DNA of 61,342 nucleotides from Candidatus Burkholderia humilis (GTDB lineage: Bacteria; Pseudomonadota; Gammaproteobacteria; Burkholderiales; Burkholderiaceae). The DNA lies in NCBI GenBank assembly GCA_001184405.1, contig LFMX01000026.1, positions 1 to 61,342 on the forward strand, in the 5' to 3' direction. Made by a program: the position numbers and the translations under genes. Below the pieces are notes generated by a model that saw only the letters and a program-made list of their open reading frames with translations, searched no databases and was not told the DNA's origin. Below, one piece after another: positions 37,127 through 47,826 of this stretch (position 1 is the first letter of the stretch; each line of letters starts with the position of its first letter).

Positions 37127-37574
37127 ATGACGGGCGCGTTCGTGGATCGGCCGCATGGCGATGAGCATATCGCCATGCGGCCGTCGCTTTTTGTGCGGCT
37201 TTCGTTGGCGGGATTCATCGGTGTGGCGGGCGCTTCTGTGTTTTGGGGAATCCAACCGCATTTCGGTGCGGTCGATGCGTGCGTCGCGGCGATCGTCTGT
37301 ATCGTGCTGCTCGGAATGTTGCATGCCGATGGCTTCTCAATCAGCCCATCGCCATTCGCACGCATGCGGACAGCCTTGCGACTTTCACGCGCGACGGACG
37401 GATGCGCCATTGGAGATCATCGGCTGCACGCAATTCGGCTGGCTGCTCGCGCTGACGCTGACCGAAGGGCACGGCAAGCGGCGCACGCTGCTCATCGCGG
37501 CGGATTCGATCGATGCCGACCGCTTCCGCCAACTCGCCGTCAGCGCCCGCCGCGCCGCGCGCGCGTACCTGTAA
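37127..37574 (+). pseudogene. YgfX/CptA-like small membrane protein, broken
   Basis: A remnant between fabF and rpoE. The N-terminus (MTGAFVDRPHGDEHIAMRPS, then LSLAGFIGVAGASVFWGIQP and AACVAAIVCIVLLGMLHADG-like helices) is in one frame. Then come IAIRTHADSLATFTRDGRM in a second and GWLLALTLTEGHGKRRTLLI plus DSIDADRFRQLAVSARRAA in a third, ending at 37574. The last part resembles the soluble end of YgfX-family proteins. At least two indels are needed. The family assignment is from pattern and gene position only. Confidence 0.6.
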
Positions 37575-37672
37575 AGACTGTAACCGCTCATGAGCGTTGG
37601 GGATTACGCGGAGGCGGGGACGGTACAATAGCTCTCCGCGCAACAGCCCAACACCAAACGGATATTCTCCAG

Positions 37673-38272
37673 GTGAGTGAAAAAGAAATCGACCAAGTGC
37701 TGGTCGAACGTGTGCAAAAAGGTGATAAGGCCGCGTTCGAACTGCTGGTCGCCAAATACCACCGCAAGATCATTCGACTGATCTCGCGCCTCGTGCGCGA
37801 CCCCGCAGAGGTCGAAGACGTCGCCCAGGACGCCTTTATCAAGGCTTATCGCTCGCTGCCGCAGTTTCGCGGCGAATCAGCGTTTTACACCTGGCTCTAC
37901 CGCATCGCTGTCAATACGGCAAAGAACTACCTTGCAACGCAGGGTCGTCACGCGCCCACTTCTACCGAAGCAAATGCGGAAGGAGCGGAAACTTTCTCCG
38001 ATGCCGACCAACTAAGGGATATCAACACGCCCGAATCGATGTTGATGAGCAAGCAGATTGCCGAGACGGTCAATGCTGCGATGGCCATGTTGCCGGAGGA
38101 ATTGCGCACGGCCATCACGCTCCGGGAAATCGAAGGATTGGGCTATGAGGAAATCGCCGAAATGATGGACTGCCCGATTGGCACCGTCAGATCCAGAATT
38201 TTTCGTGCTCGCGAAGCCATTGCGGCAAAATTGCGTCCGTTGTTGGACACTCCCGAAGGCAAGCGCTGGTAA
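37673..38272 (+). CDS. rpoE: RNA polymerase sigma factor RpoE (AlgU)
   Basis: An ECF sigma factor of 199 residues for envelope stress. The GTG start at 37673 gives SEKEIDQVLVERVQKGDKAA. Region 2 is YHRKIIRLISRLVRDPAEVE and DVAQDAFIKAYRSLPQFRGE, with WLYRIAVNTAKNYL. Region 4 is LPEELRTAITLREIEGLGYE and EIAEMMDCPIGTVRSRIFRA. It heads an rpoE-rseA-rseB-mucD cluster, as in Pseudomonas algU-mucABD. TACAAT (37624-37629) is a possible -10. Intact. Confidence 0.96.
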   Translation: MSEKEIDQVLVERVQKGDKAAFELLVAKYHRKIIRLISRLVRDPAEVEDVAQDAFIKAYRSLPQFRGESAFYTWLYRIAVNTAKNYLATQGRHAPTSTEANAEGAETFSDADQLRDINTPESMLMSKQIAETVNAAMAMLPEELRTAITLREIEGLGYEEIAEMMDCPIGTVRSRIFRAREAIAAKLRPLLDTPEGKRW

Positions 38273-38358
38273 GCGCACACAAAGCACGGGACACGGGCGC
38301 GATATTCTGGGTCAGGTAGTAGTGTCACTACGGGTTGGTGTGAAGGATGGGGAGCATC

Positions 38359-38991
38359 ATGGGGTCAGCTTCGATGCAAAATGCGGCTAATCAAGCACAG
38401 TCGATCTCGCGCGGCGAGTGCATGTCCGCGTTTGCGGATGGCGAATCGCTCGACGAAATCGGCAATCTCGGGCAGTTTCTCGCGGAACTGACCAGTCGTG
38501 ACCGCACCGCGTGGTCCGACTATCACCTGATCGGCGACGCGTTGCGTTCCGATGATCTCGCTGAAAGCAGCGCGTTCATGGCAGCGTTCTCGGTGCGGTT
38601 CGAATCCGAAGCGCATGTGCTGGCGCCGGCGGCGTCGGCGTCGGCGGTGATCGCTCAAAAGCGCGGCAATGTTTTCCGCAGACGTTTCGTGCCGGCTTTC
38701 GCCGTCGCGGCAGCGGTTGCCATGCTGACGTGGATCGTCGTGCCGCAGTTGCAGGGCGTCGATAACCACGGTGGCGCGCAGATCGCCAGCGTCAGCACGG
38801 GCGGCGATTCCGTTCATCGCGTGGCGATGGCTTCGGTGCCTGCTGCTTCGGCGCGTCCGGTAGTCGAGGCGAATATCATCCGCGATGCAGATCTCGATCA
38901 ATATCTAGAAGCGCATCAGCAGTTTTCCCAGCAACCCGCGATGCCTTCCATGTCTTTGATCCGCGCGGCGGCCGTCTCGCAGAGCAATTAA
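38359..38991 (+). CDS. rseA: anti-sigma-E factor RseA (MucA-like)
   Basis: An inner-membrane anti-sigma factor that holds RpoE until proteolysis releases it. The cytoplasmic N-terminal domain includes SRGECMSAFADGESLDEIGN and DRTAWSDYHLIGDALRSDD. One membrane helix lies at about residues 110-130 (VPAFAVAAAVAMLTWIVVPQL), with a periplasmic tail after it. The start at 38359 is preferred because GGGGAG lies seven bases upstream; an ATG at 38347 is in frame. The stop is one base before the rseB start. Intact. Confidence 0.9.
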   Translation: MGSASMQNAANQAQSISRGECMSAFADGESLDEIGNLGQFLAELTSRDRTAWSDYHLIGDALRSDDLAESSAFMAAFSVRFESEAHVLAPAASASAVIAQKRGNVFRRRFVPAFAVAAAVAMLTWIVVPQLQGVDNHGGAQIASVSTGGDSVHRVAMASVPAASARPVVEANIIRDADLDQYLEAHQQFSQQPAMPSMSLIRAAAVSQSN

Positions 38992-38992
38992 T

Positions 38993-40039
38993 TTGACACA
39001 GAGTGTGCGGTTGAACAAAACAAGACATTGGGGGCGGCTGCCGGCGTTGATGCTTTGCGCAGCCGCGATGTTGACGGCGGCGCAGACCAGCCTCACCCAG
39101 GGCGATGACCCCGCCGCCCAGCGCAAATCCGTCGCCACTCTGCTCAACCGCATTCACGACGCGGCCCAACAGCAGAATTACGAGGGCACGTTCGTCTATC
39201 AGCGCGGCGCGTCGGTGCAGTCGTCGCGCATCACGCATGTCGCCACGCGCGGCGACGGCGAATACGAATCGCTCGAAAGTCTCGACGGCGCACCACGCCG
39301 CATGTTGCGCCACGACGACGACATGTACACGTTCGTCCCCGAGCGGCATCTGCTCGTCGTCGAACGCCGGCAAAGCAAGGATTCGTTTCCGGCGCTGCTT
39401 TCCACTTCTGGCGATCAGGTGCTGACCGTCTATGAGCCGAAGCTGCTTGGCAATGATCGCGACGCCGGTCTGGACAGTCAGGTGCTCGAACTCGATCCGA
39501 AAGACGCCTACCGTTTCGCCTACAAGCTTTGGGCCGATGCTAAAACCGGCCTCTTGCTGCGCGCGCAGACGCTCGATCCGGACGGACAAGTGCTCGAACA
39601 ACTGTCGTTTTCGCAGGTGAAGATCGGCGGGCCGATCGACAAGGCGCCCATTGCGAACGGCATGCGCAGCACATCGGGCTGGACCGTCGTGAAGCCGCCA
39701 GTACAACCGCTGGACATGGAATCGCAAGACTGGAAGCTCACGCCGAACATTCCCGGTTTCCGCGAGATTCGCGAACTGCGCCGTCCGATGGCATCGAGCC
39801 AGCAAGGCCAGCCGAACATTCCGGTCGATCAGGCCGTGTTCTCCGATGGTCTCGCCGCCATTTCGGTGTTCGTCGAGCCGGTGGAGAAGAATTCGAAGAA
39901 GGAAGGCGCGGGAAGCAGCGGCGCCACGCATGTTCTGGTCAAGCGCCGCGGCGATTTCTGGATCACCTTGCTAGGCGAAGTGCCGCAAGCCACGTTGCAA
40001 CAATTTGCTTCTACCATAGAATACAAGCCTTCCAAGTAA
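38993..40039 (+). CDS. rseB: periplasmic sigma-E regulator RseB (MucB)
   Basis: RseB binds the RseA periplasmic domain and shields it from cleavage. The 348-residue reading begins at a TTG (38993) next to the rseA stop; an in-frame GTG at 39005 is an alternative, and neither has a clear ribosome binding site. The signal peptide core is LPALMLCAAAMLTA. Mature motifs are AQQQNYEGTFVYQRGASVQS, YESLESLDGAPRRMLRHDDD, KDAYRFAYKLWADAKTGLLL and HVLVKRRGDFWITLLGEVP. Intact. Confidence 0.92.
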   Translation: MTQSVRLNKTRHWGRLPALMLCAAAMLTAAQTSLTQGDDPAAQRKSVATLLNRIHDAAQQQNYEGTFVYQRGASVQSSRITHVATRGDGEYESLESLDGAPRRMLRHDDDMYTFVPERHLLVVERRQSKDSFPALLSTSGDQVLTVYEPKLLGNDRDAGLDSQVLELDPKDAYRFAYKLWADAKTGLLLRAQTLDPDGQVLEQLSFSQVKIGGPIDKAPIANGMRSTSGWTVVKPPVQPLDMESQDWKLTPNIPGFREIRELRRPMASSQQGQPNIPVDQAVFSDGLAAISVFVEPVEKNSKKEGAGSSGATHVLVKRRGDFWITLLGEVPQATLQQFASTIEYKPSK

Positions 40040-40050
40040 TCGGATTTCTT

Positions 40051-41580
40051 ATGAGCAACTTCTCGCTGCGCAGCTTCATCGCGGCCGCGGCGCTCGCCGT
40101 GTGCCTGCCGTTCGGCTCGCAAACCGCAGCGGCTGTCCCCACGGCGAACCTGCCCGACTTTACGACGCTGGTCGATAAAGTCGGGCCGTCGGTCGTGAAT
40201 ATCCGCACGACATCGCGTGTCGGATCGGGCAGCGATCTGCGCGGCCTGCCGCCGGGTCTTGATGAAGGCGATATGTCCGAATTCTTCCGGCGCTTCTTCG
40301 GCATTCCGATGCCGGGCCAGCCGCCGCGTGGAGGCGGTGGCGGCGGAAGTCAGGGCGATAAAGGCGATCAGGGCAAAGGCGGCAGCCGAAGCGCCCCCGA
40401 CGACAACCAGGACAACTCGGAACAAAGCAGCGGCGTTGGCTCGGGCTTCATCCTGTCGACGGACGGCTACGTGATGACCAACGCGCACGTCGTCGATGAC
40501 GCGGACACCATTTACGTCACACTCACCGACGAGCGCGAGTTCAAGGCGCGGCTCGTCGGCGTGGACGAACGCACGGACGTGGCGGTCGTGAAGATCAGCG
40601 CGGCGAATCTGCCAGCGATCACCATCGGCGACTCGAACAAGGTACGCGTCGGCGAATGGGTGCTGGCGATCGGCTCGCCGTTCGGGCTCGACAACACGGT
40701 GACGGCGGGCATCGTCAGCGCGAAAGGACGTGATACCGGCGATTACCTGCCGTTCATTCAGACCGATGTGGCCGTGAATCCCGGCAATTCGGGCGGTCCG
40801 CTCATCAATATGGCGGGCGAGGTCATCGGCATCAATTCGCAGATCTACAGCCGCACCGGCGATTTCATGGGCATTTCGTTCGCGATTCCGATCGACGAAG
40901 CCATGCGCGTGGCCGATCAGCTCAAGACGTCGGGCGAGGTCGTGCGCGGGCGCATTGCGGTGGCGATCGGCGAAGTGACGAAGGATGTCGCGGATTCGCT
41001 CGGCTTGCCGAAGGCGCAGGGCGCGCTGGTATCGAGCGTGGAATCGGGCGGACCGGCCGACAAGGCGGGCATTCAGCCGGGCGACATCATCACGAAATTC
41101 AACGGCGTGAATGTCGATACCGCGACGGACTTGCCGCGCATGGTCGGCGACACGAAGCCCGGCACGAAGACGACGATCACCGTATGGCGCAAAGGCCAGT
41201 CGCGCGATCTGTCGATCACGATCACCGAAATGCAGCCGGACAAGGTCGCGAAGACCGAGCAGAAGAAGGCGCTGCAGCCGAAGGAACGCGCGAGCAATTC
41301 GCTCGGTCTCGCCGTAAGCGACATTCCCGCCGATCAGAAGAAGGCGCTGAAGCTCGCGAGCGGCGTGCAGGTCGATGCCGTCGAAGGTCCGGCAGCGCGC
41401 GCGGGCTTCCAGAAGGGCGACATCATCATGCGCGTGGGCGATACGGACATCACCAGCGCGAAGCAGTTCGAAGCGCTGGCGCAGAGCCTCGACGCGAGCA
41501 AGATGGTCGCGATTCTCGTGCGACGTGGCGACAACACACAATTCGTGCCGCTGCGCCCGCGCGTGCCGTCGCAAAAGTAA
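40051..41580 (+). CDS. mucD: periplasmic serine protease MucD (DegP/HtrA family)
   Basis: A 509-residue Do-type protease/chaperone. The signal peptide is SLRSFIAAAALAVCLPFGSQ, cut near TAAA. A Gly-rich linker (about residues 90-120) precedes the trypsin-like domain. The catalytic His is in VMTNAHVVDDADTIYV, Asp in VDERTDVAVVKISAA and Ser in VAVNPGNSGGPLINMAGEVI. Two PDZ domains follow (SVESGGPADKAGIQPGDIIT; EGPAARAGFQKGDIIMRVGD). It belongs to the rpoE regulon cluster. Intact. Confidence 0.95.
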   Translation: MSNFSLRSFIAAAALAVCLPFGSQTAAAVPTANLPDFTTLVDKVGPSVVNIRTTSRVGSGSDLRGLPPGLDEGDMSEFFRRFFGIPMPGQPPRGGGGGGSQGDKGDQGKGGSRSAPDDNQDNSEQSSGVGSGFILSTDGYVMTNAHVVDDADTIYVTLTDEREFKARLVGVDERTDVAVVKISAANLPAITIGDSNKVRVGEWVLAIGSPFGLDNTVTAGIVSAKGRDTGDYLPFIQTDVAVNPGNSGGPLINMAGEVIGINSQIYSRTGDFMGISFAIPIDEAMRVADQLKTSGEVVRGRIAVAIGEVTKDVADSLGLPKAQGALVSSVESGGPADKAGIQPGDIITKFNGVNVDTATDLPRMVGDTKPGTKTTITVWRKGQSRDLSITITEMQPDKVAKTEQKKALQPKERASNSLGLAVSDIPADQKKALKLASGVQVDAVEGPAARAGFQKGDIIMRVGDTDITSAKQFEALAQSLDASKMVAILVRRGDNTQFVPLRPRVPSQK

Positions 41581-41586
41581 TTGCCG

Positions 41587-41842
41587 ATGACATCGGGCGC
41601 GAGTTTCATCCTTTACGGGCCCGCCTGGTGTCATCTTTGCGACGACATGCGCGTCGAACTGGAGCCGATTGCGCAATACTTCGGCCTCGGCATTCTAATG
41701 GATCGATATCGACGAAGATCCGGCGCTCGAAGCGCGCTACAACGAACTGGTGCCGGTTCTCACACTCGATGGCCGCGAGTTGTGCCATTTCCGGCTCGAT
41801 GCGAAGGCGGTCGAAGCCGCTCTGAAAGAACATCGCAAGTGA
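41587..41842 (+). pseudogene. glutaredoxin-like protein, frameshifted
   Basis: A short thioredoxin-fold protein with the redox motif PAWCHLCDDM near the N-terminus (MTSGASFILYGPAWCHLCDD). After YFGLGI (near 41697) the frame slips. The remainder WIDIDEDPALEARYNELVPV, LTLDGRELCHFRLD and VEAALKEHRK is in another frame, stop 41840-41842. With one base corrected the length is about 84 residues, normal for this family, which in this lineage sits between mucD and lepA. Confidence 0.8.
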
Positions 41843-41986
41843 ATGTGCCGAAAGGCAAAATTCGCCGGCCCCCTTTTTCGGCTAAAATATAGTAGTTTTC
41901 CCTAATTTTTCGAGGTGTGCTCCAGGTGGTTGAGGGCGCGCCTTTTTCGCTTTTTTCCGCTTAATCGGCATTGAATGCGGCACTGA

Positions 41987-43777
41987 ATGAATCATATTCG
42001 TAACTTTTCGATCATCGCGCACATCGATCACGGCAAGTCCACGCTGGCCGACCGCATCATCCAGTTGTGCGGCGGGTTGTCGGACCGCGAGATGGAAGCG
42101 CAGGTGCTCGATTCGATGGACCTGGAGCGCGAGCGCGGCATCACGATCAAGGCGCAGACCGCGGCGCTGACCTACAAGGCGCGCGACGGCCAGGTCTACA
42201 ACCTCAATCTGATCGACACGCCGGGACACGTCGACTTCTCCTACGAAGTCAGCCGGTCGCTGTCGGCGTGCGAAGGCGCGCTGCTCGTCGTCGATGCATC
42301 GCAGGGCGTGGAAGCGCAGACGGTCGCGAATTGCTACACCGCGATCGAACTCGGCGTGGAAGTCGTGCCGGTGCTCAACAAGATCGACTTGCCGGCGGCG
42401 AATCCCGAAAACGCGATTGCAGAAATCGAAGACGTGATCGGCATCGACGTGACCGACGCCACGCATTGCAGCGCGAAGACGGGTCTGGGCGTGGAAGACG
42501 TGCTCGAATCGCTGATCGAAAAAGTGCCGCCGCCCAAGGGCGATCCGGACGCGCCGCTGCAGGCGCTGATCATCGATTCTTGGTTCGACAATTACGTTGG
42601 CGTCGTCATGCTGGTGCGTATCGTCAACGGTACGCTCAAGCCCAAAGACAAGATCAAGATGATGGCGACCGGCGCGCAGTATCCGGTCGAAAATCTCGGC
42701 GTGTTCGCGCCGAAGTCTACGTTGCTGTCGCAATTGTCGGCGGGGCAGGTGGGCTTCGTGATCGCGGGCATCAAGGCACTGACGGCCGCGAAAGTGGGCG
42801 ATACCGTCACCGTCGCGAATCGTGCGGCCACGGAACCGCTGCCGGGCTTCAAGGAAGTGAAGCCGCAGATGTTCGCGGGGCTGTATCCGGTCGAGGCGAA
42901 CCAGTACGACGCGCTGCGCGAATCGCTCGAAAAGCTCAAACTGAACGATGCATCGCTGCAATTCGAGCCGGAAGTGTCGCAGGCGTTGGGCTTCGGTTTC
43001 CGCTGCGGCTTTCTCGGCTTGCTGCACATGGAAATCGTGCAGGAACGGCTCGAGCGCGAATTCGACATGGACCTCATCACCACCGCACCGACGGTGATCT
43101 ATGAGGTCGTGCAGCGCGACGGCACCACCATTTCCGTCGAAAATCCGGCGAAGATGCCGGAGCCGTCGAAGATCGAAGAAGTGCGCGAGCCGATCGTCAC
43201 CGTGAACCTGTATATGCCGCAGGAGTATGTCGGCTCGGTCATCACGCTGTGTACGGCCAAGCGCGGCTCGCAGATCAACATGCAGTATCACGGCCGTCAG
43301 GTGCAGCTCACGTACGAAATCCCGATGGCGGAAATCGTGCTCGACTTCTTCGATCGTCTGAAGTCCACATCGCGCGGGTATGCGTCGATGGACTACGAGT
43401 TCAAGGAATATCGCGCGGCGGACGTGGTCAAAGTGGACATGCTCATCAACGGCGACAAGGTCGATGCGCTGTCGGTCATCGTGCACCGTTCGCAGAGCCA
43501 GCATCGCGGGCGCGAAGTGGCGTCGAAGATGCGCGAACTCATTCCGCGCCAGATGTACGACGTGGCCATTCAGGCGACCATCGGCTCGAACATCATCGCA
43601 CGGGAAAACATCAAGGCGCTGCGCAAGAACGTGCTGGCCAAGTGCTACGGCGGCGACATCACGCGTAAAAAGAAGCTGCTCGAAAAGCAGAAGGCCGGCA
43701 AGAAACGCATGAAGCAGGTCGGCTCGGTCGAGATTCCGCAAGAAGCTTTCCTTGCCATTTTGCGCGTGGACGAATGA
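41987..43777 (+). CDS. lepA: elongation factor 4 (LepA)
   Basis: A 596-residue GTPase that back-translocates or remodels stalled ribosomes. It starts [19 protein letters not shown]. GTPase motifs are [13 protein letters not shown] (G1), RGITI (G2), DTPGHVDF (G3), NKIDL (G4) and CSAKTG (G5). Domain signatures include [20 protein letters not shown] and the LepA-specific end [30 protein letters not shown] at 41883-41892 may supply a -10. Intact. Confidence 0.97.
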   Translation: MNHIRNFSIIAHIDHGKSTLADRIIQLCGGLSDREMEAQVLDSMDLERERGITIKAQTAALTYKARDGQVYNLNLIDTPGHVDFSYEVSRSLSACEGALLVVDASQGVEAQTVANCYTAIELGVEVVPVLNKIDLPAANPENAIAEIEDVIGIDVTDATHCSAKTGLGVEDVLESLIEKVPPPKGDPDAPLQALIIDSWFDNYVGVVMLVRIVNGTLKPKDKIKMMATGAQYPVENLGVFAPKSTLLSQLSAGQVGFVIAGIKALTAAKVGDTVTVANRAATEPLPGFKEVKPQMFAGLYPVEANQYDALRESLEKLKLNDASLQFEPEVSQALGFGFRCGFLGLLHMEIVQERLEREFDMDLITTAPTVIYEVVQRDGTTISVENPAKMPEPSKIEEVREPIVTVNLYMPQEYVGSVITLCTAKRGSQINMQYHGRQVQLTYEIPMAEIVLDFFDRLKSTSRGYASMDYEFKEYRAADVVKVDMLINGDKVDALSVIVHRSQSQHRGREVASKMRELIPRQMYDVAIQATIGSNIIARENIKALRKNVLAKCYGGDITRKKKLLEKQKAGKKRMKQVGSVEIPQEAFLAILRVDE

Positions 43778-43825
43778 CGCTTCCACAGGCGCAAGACAAC
43801 AACCGATAACAACCGGAAGCGATTG

Positions 43826-44719
43826 ATGAATTTCGCACTGATTCTTTTGATTCTCGTCGTCGTGACGGGTATTGCGTGGGTGCTGGACAAGCTGGTGTTT
43901 CAACCGCAGCGCCGCCGCGCGGCGGACGCGGCGGTCGCCGAATTCGATCAGCAGCAAGCGCGCATGGAAACGCGTTTCGCCGATGAAAACGCCGATCAGA
44001 CCCGCGCGCGCCTGCGCGACGACAAACTGCGCCAGCCGTGGTGGCTCGAATACACGGCGAGCTTTTTCCCCGTGATTCTGGCGGTGTTCGTGGTGCGTTC
44101 GTTCATCATCGAGCCGTTCAAGATTCCGTCGGGATCGATGGTGCCCACGCTGCTCGTCGGCGACTTCATCCTCGTGAACAAGTACGACTACGGTCTGCGT
44201 TTGCCCATCACCAACACGAAGATGACCGAAGGCCGTCCGCTGCAACGCGGCGATGTCGTCGTGTTCCGTTATCCGAAAGATGAATCGGTCGATTACATCA
44301 AGCGCGTGATCGGCCTGCCGGGCGACACCATCGCGTACGAAGACAAGAAGCTGACGATCAACGGCAAGCCGGTGCCGGAAGTCGCGCTGCCGGATTATTT
44401 CGATGACGAACGCGTCGGTTACGCCAAGCAGTTCCAGGAAGACCTCGACGGGCGCAAGAACAATATCCTCAACAATCCACAGGTTCCGCCGTTCGTGATC
44501 GGTGCGGACGATTTTCCGTTCCGCGACAATTGCAACTACAACGCGCAAGGTGTGACGTGCAAGGTGCCGCCGGGCAATTACTTCATGATGGGCGATAACC
44601 GCGACAACAGCGCGGACTCGCGTTACTGGGGTTTCGTGCCGGACAAGAATATCGTCGGACGCGCCTTCTTTATCTGGATGAACTTCAGCAATCTGAAGCG
44701 CGTCGGTTCGTTCCAGTAA
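43826..44719 (+). CDS. lepB: signal peptidase I
   Basis: A 297-residue leader peptidase that cleaves Sec and Tat signal peptides on the periplasmic face. Two N-terminal membrane helices are seen (FALILLILVVVTGIAWVL; FFPVILAVFVVRSFII). The nucleophile Ser is in KIPSGSMVPTLLVGDF and the general-base Lys in VDYIKRVIGLPGD. The C-terminal box is NYFMMGDNRDNSADSRYWGF. ATG 43826 is used; a TTG one codon earlier is also open. It precedes rnc, as in most proteobacteria. Intact. Confidence 0.96.
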   Translation: MNFALILLILVVVTGIAWVLDKLVFQPQRRRAADAAVAEFDQQQARMETRFADENADQTRARLRDDKLRQPWWLEYTASFFPVILAVFVVRSFIIEPFKIPSGSMVPTLLVGDFILVNKYDYGLRLPITNTKMTEGRPLQRGDVVVFRYPKDESVDYIKRVIGLPGDTIAYEDKKLTINGKPVPEVALPDYFDDERVGYAKQFQEDLDGRKNNILNNPQVPPFVIGADDFPFRDNCNYNAQGVTCKVPPGNYFMMGDNRDNSADSRYWGFVPDKNIVGRAFFIWMNFSNLKRVGSFQ

Positions 44720-44885
44720 GTCTTTCGACGCCGACTGCATTCCACGCGAATGGCCGGCGTTCACACATAACAAAAACATACTTCGAAACGGCGTGAAGAA
44801 GTACGGCTAACGTCGTCTCGCCACGTGGTTTCCGGCGTCGGCTGGCGGAATCGTCCGCTTGTCCGCCCGCGTTATACTCCTCTAC

Positions 44886-46004
44886 ATGCCATCTTCTCCG
44901 TTGGAAAGCCAGCTGCGATACGAATTTCGCAATGCGGAATTGCTGCGCCAGGCGATGACCCACCGCAGTCACAGTGCCACGCACAATGAACGGCTCGAAT
45001 TTCTGGGCGATTCCGTTCTAAATTGCGTGGTGGCCGCGCTTTTGTTCCAACGATTCGGCAAACTCGACGAAGGCGATCTTTCTCGCGTGCGCGCGAATCT
45101 CGTCAAACAGCAATCGCTGTATGAGATTGCGCAGGCGCTGAATGTCTCCGAAGGCTTGCGCTTGGGCGAAGGCGAATTGCGCAGCGGCGGGTTTCGCCGG
45201 CCTTCCATTCTCGCGGATACGCTCGAAGCCATTTTCGGCGCCATTTTTCTCGATGGCGGTTTCGATGCCGCGTTCACCGTCATCAAGCGGCTTTATACAC
45301 CGGTGCTGGATCATATCGATCCGCGCACCATCGGCAAGGACGCGAAAACGCTGCTGCAGGAATATCTGCAGAGTCGCAAGATCGCACTGCCGACTTACAC
45401 GGTCGTCGCCACGCACGGCGCCGCGCACAATCAGCAATTCGAAGTGGAATGCACGGTGCCCAAGCTCGACGTGAAAGTGTCGGGTTCTGGCGCGAGCCGC
45501 CGCGCGGCGGAGCAGGCCGCGGCCAAGAAAGCGCTCGACGAAGTGATGGCCGCCGCGCCGTCGCTGGGCGTGAAGCCAAGGCGGAAGAATTCGCGCGCGT
45601 CGAAACAAAGCGAGCTCGAAGTCGTGCCGGGCGTGACCGGCGTGCAGGGCGCGCTGGATCTGCGATCGCCGGATCGGCGCGAGCGTGAGAGGAATCAGCA
45701 TGCGGTGCAGGGCGCATCGCATGCCGATGAAAAGCCGGCGACCGCGTCGCTCGCCGTCATTCGCGTGACGCACCTCGAGCCGTCTGCTGCGGCGTATGCT
45801 GCCGCCGAAAAGCCCGAACGTCACACGCTTCACAAGCCGGAGAAAGCAGAGCGCGCGCATGCAGCATCGGAAAAAACGGAAAAGCGTCCGGCAGCGAGCG
45901 ACGACGCGCGAACCGACGACACCGAGCCACGCGACAGCGCCTGCGCCGATGAACCGCGAGCCGCGTCGTACGCGCGGCCGACACCGATCACTGACGTCGA
46001 CTGA
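44886..46004 (+). CDS. rnc: ribonuclease III with extended C-terminus
   Basis: RNase III cuts double-stranded RNA in rRNA processing. From 44886 it reads [20 protein letters not shown]. The nuclease signature is [20 protein letters not shown], with the acidic cluster completed by [15 protein letters not shown]. The dsRNA-binding domain spans about residues 155-225 ([37 protein letters not shown]). The tail of about 145 Lys/Glu/Ala/Ser-rich residues is low complexity; it is longer than in E. coli (226 residues total) but similar tails are usual in Burkholderia. Intact. Confidence 0.94.
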   Translation: MPSSPLESQLRYEFRNAELLRQAMTHRSHSATHNERLEFLGDSVLNCVVAALLFQRFGKLDEGDLSRVRANLVKQQSLYEIAQALNVSEGLRLGEGELRSGGFRRPSILADTLEAIFGAIFLDGGFDAAFTVIKRLYTPVLDHIDPRTIGKDAKTLLQEYLQSRKIALPTYTVVATHGAAHNQQFEVECTVPKLDVKVSGSGASRRAAEQAAAKKALDEVMAAAPSLGVKPRRKNSRASKQSELEVVPGVTGVQGALDLRSPDRRERERNQHAVQGASHADEKPATASLAVIRVTHLEPSAAAYAAAEKPERHTLHKPEKAERAHAASEKTEKRPAASDDARTDDTEPRDSACADEPRAASYARPTPITDVD

Positions 46005-46060
46005 ACGCAGCCGCGCCCGACGCCCACGCGCGTCCCACGATATTCGAGCAGCACACATTT

Positions 46061-46960
46061 ATGAACGCACCCACTTCCTCCGGTTTTCGTTGCGGCATGA
46101 TCGCGATCGTCGGCCGGCCGAACGTCGGCAAGTCGACGCTGATGAACGCGCTCGTCGGCCAGAAGGTGAGCATCACGTCGCGCAAGGCGCAGACGACGCG
46201 CCACCGCATCACCGGCATCAACACGTTCGATGACGCGCAGTACATCTTCGTCGATACACCCGGTTTCCAGACCAAGCACAGCGGCGCGCTGAACTGTTCG
46301 CTGAACCGCGCGGTCACGTCCACGCTCACGTCCGTCGATGCGATTCTGTTCGTGATCGAAGCGGGCCGCTTCGGTCCGGACGATCAGAAAGTGCTCGATC
46401 TGATTCCGACGGGCACGCCAACGCTGCTGATCGCCAACAAGCTCGATCGCGTCGGCGACAAGGAGACGCTTTTTCCCTTCATACAGCAGATGTCCGCGCT
46501 GCGCGACTTCCGCGAAATCGTGCCGCTGTCGGCGAAAAACGCGGACGACATCAAGCGTCTGTTGCAGGTGTTGAAGCCGTATCTGCCGGAAGGCGAGCCG
46601 ATTTACGGCGAAGACGATCTCACCGATCGCAACGAGCGTTTCCTCGCCGCCGAAATCCTGCGCGAAAAAGTGTTCCGCTGGACCAACGATGAGCTGCCGT
46701 ACACGAGCACCGTGCTTATCGATAAGTTCGAGACCGAAGGGCGTTTGCGCCGCGTGTTCGCGACCATTCTCGTCGATCGCGACATGCACAAGGCGATGAT
46801 CATCGGTCAGAAAGGTGCGAAGCTGAAGCAGATCAGCACCGAAGCGCGGCTCGACATGGAAAAGCTTTTCGACGGTCCGGTGTATCTGGAAACCTTTGTG
46901 AAAGTGAAGAGCGGCTGGGCCGATAACGAAGCGGGCCTGCGCGCGTACGGCTACGAGTAA
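46061..46960 (+). CDS. era: GTPase Era
   Basis: Era is an essential GTPase for 30S subunit assembly. The 299-residue protein has G1 [20 protein letters not shown], switch region [13 protein letters not shown]3 VDTPGFQ, G4 [13 protein letters not shown], and a C-terminal KH RNA-binding domain ([20 protein letters not shown]). It lies between rnc and recO, the standard order. Intact. Confidence 0.97.
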   Translation: MNAPTSSGFRCGMIAIVGRPNVGKSTLMNALVGQKVSITSRKAQTTRHRITGINTFDDAQYIFVDTPGFQTKHSGALNCSLNRAVTSTLTSVDAILFVIEAGRFGPDDQKVLDLIPTGTPTLLIANKLDRVGDKETLFPFIQQMSALRDFREIVPLSAKNADDIKRLLQVLKPYLPEGEPIYGEDDLTDRNERFLAAEILREKVFRWTNDELPYTSTVLIDKFETEGRLRRVFATILVDRDMHKAMIIGQKGAKLKQISTEARLDMEKLFDGPVYLETFVKVKSGWADNEAGLRAYGYE

Positions 46961-46974
46961 CGCATCGAGCGAAC

Positions 46975-47826
46975 ATGAGCGACGGCGCTGACGACGCGAG
47001 AACCCTTTCGTCCGACGACGAGTTCGCGGACGAACGCGCATCGTGCCCGGCGCCGAAGCGTCGGCAATCCACTGCTTCGTCTGCCGCGAGCGCGTCGAAA
47101 AGAGCGCGCTCCGACTTTCGCATCGCCGAGCAGCCGGGCTTCGTGCTGCACAGTTATCCGTATCGCGAGACGAGTCTTATCATCGATGTGTTTTCGCGCG
47201 ATCACGGGCGCATCGCGCTGGTCGCGAAGGGCGCGAAGCGCCCGCATTCCGGGTTGCGCGGCGTGTTACAGACGTTTCAGCCGCTCGGTCTGTCGTGGTC
47301 CGGCAAGGGAGAAGTGCGCACGCTGACGAACGCCGAATGGGTCGGCGGCATGCTGCCCTTGACCGGCGACGCGCTGCTTTCCGGCTTCTACGTCAACGAG
47401 TTGCTCGTCAAATTCTGCGCGCGCGAAGAGGCGCATCCCGCGCTTTTCAATCATTACGTGCTGATGCTTTCGCGTCTCGCGCACAACGAACCCGCCGTGC
47501 AAGTGCTGCGCTCGTTCGAAACGGTCTTGCTGCGCGAAACCGGTTACGCGATGAACCTCACGCGCACCGTTACGCGCCAGTCCGTCATCGCCGAGGCGCG
47601 TTATGTCTTCGATCCCGATCGCGGCGTGCGCGAAGCATCGGACGATCTGCCCGCGCAGTGGCCGGTCATTGCCGGGCAAACGCTGATCGACATGGAGCGC
47701 GACGACTACACGAATCCGCAGACCGCCGCGCAAAGCAAGACGCTGATGCGCTTTCTGCTGAATTTCCACCTGGGCGACACGCCGCTCGCCACCCGTCAGA
47801 TACTGATCGATCTGCAAAAGTTATGA
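46975..47826 (+). CDS. recO: DNA repair protein RecO
   Basis: RecO helps load RecA onto SSB-coated single-stranded DNA (RecFOR). The 283-residue protein has a disordered Ser/Ala-rich N-terminal extension (about residues 1-45). The OB-fold follows: [20 protein letters not shown] and [20 protein letters not shown]. The helical zinc-type domain follows without a clear cysteine cluster. It overlaps pdxJ by ATGA and follows era by 14 bases. Intact. Confidence 0.92.
   Translation: MSDGADDARTLSSDDEFADERASCPAPKRRQSTASSAASASKRARSDFRIAEQPGFVLHSYPYRETSLIIDVFSRDHGRIALVAKGAKRPHSGLRGVLQTFQPLGLSWSGKGEVRTLTNAEWVGGMLPLTGDALLSGFYVNELLVKFCAREEAHPALFNHYVLMLSRLAHNEPAVQVLRSFETVLLRETGYAMNLTRTVTRQSVIAEARYVFDPDRGVREASDDLPAQWPVIAGQTLIDMERDDYTNPQTAAQSKTLMRFLLNFHLGDTPLATRQILIDLQKL

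Noticed and set aside
41882..44779. A 965-codon minus-strand open frame opposite lepA and lepB
   Set aside because: It is an antisense shadow of two certain genes, common in GC-rich DNA, with His/Arg/Asp-rich composition and no domain.
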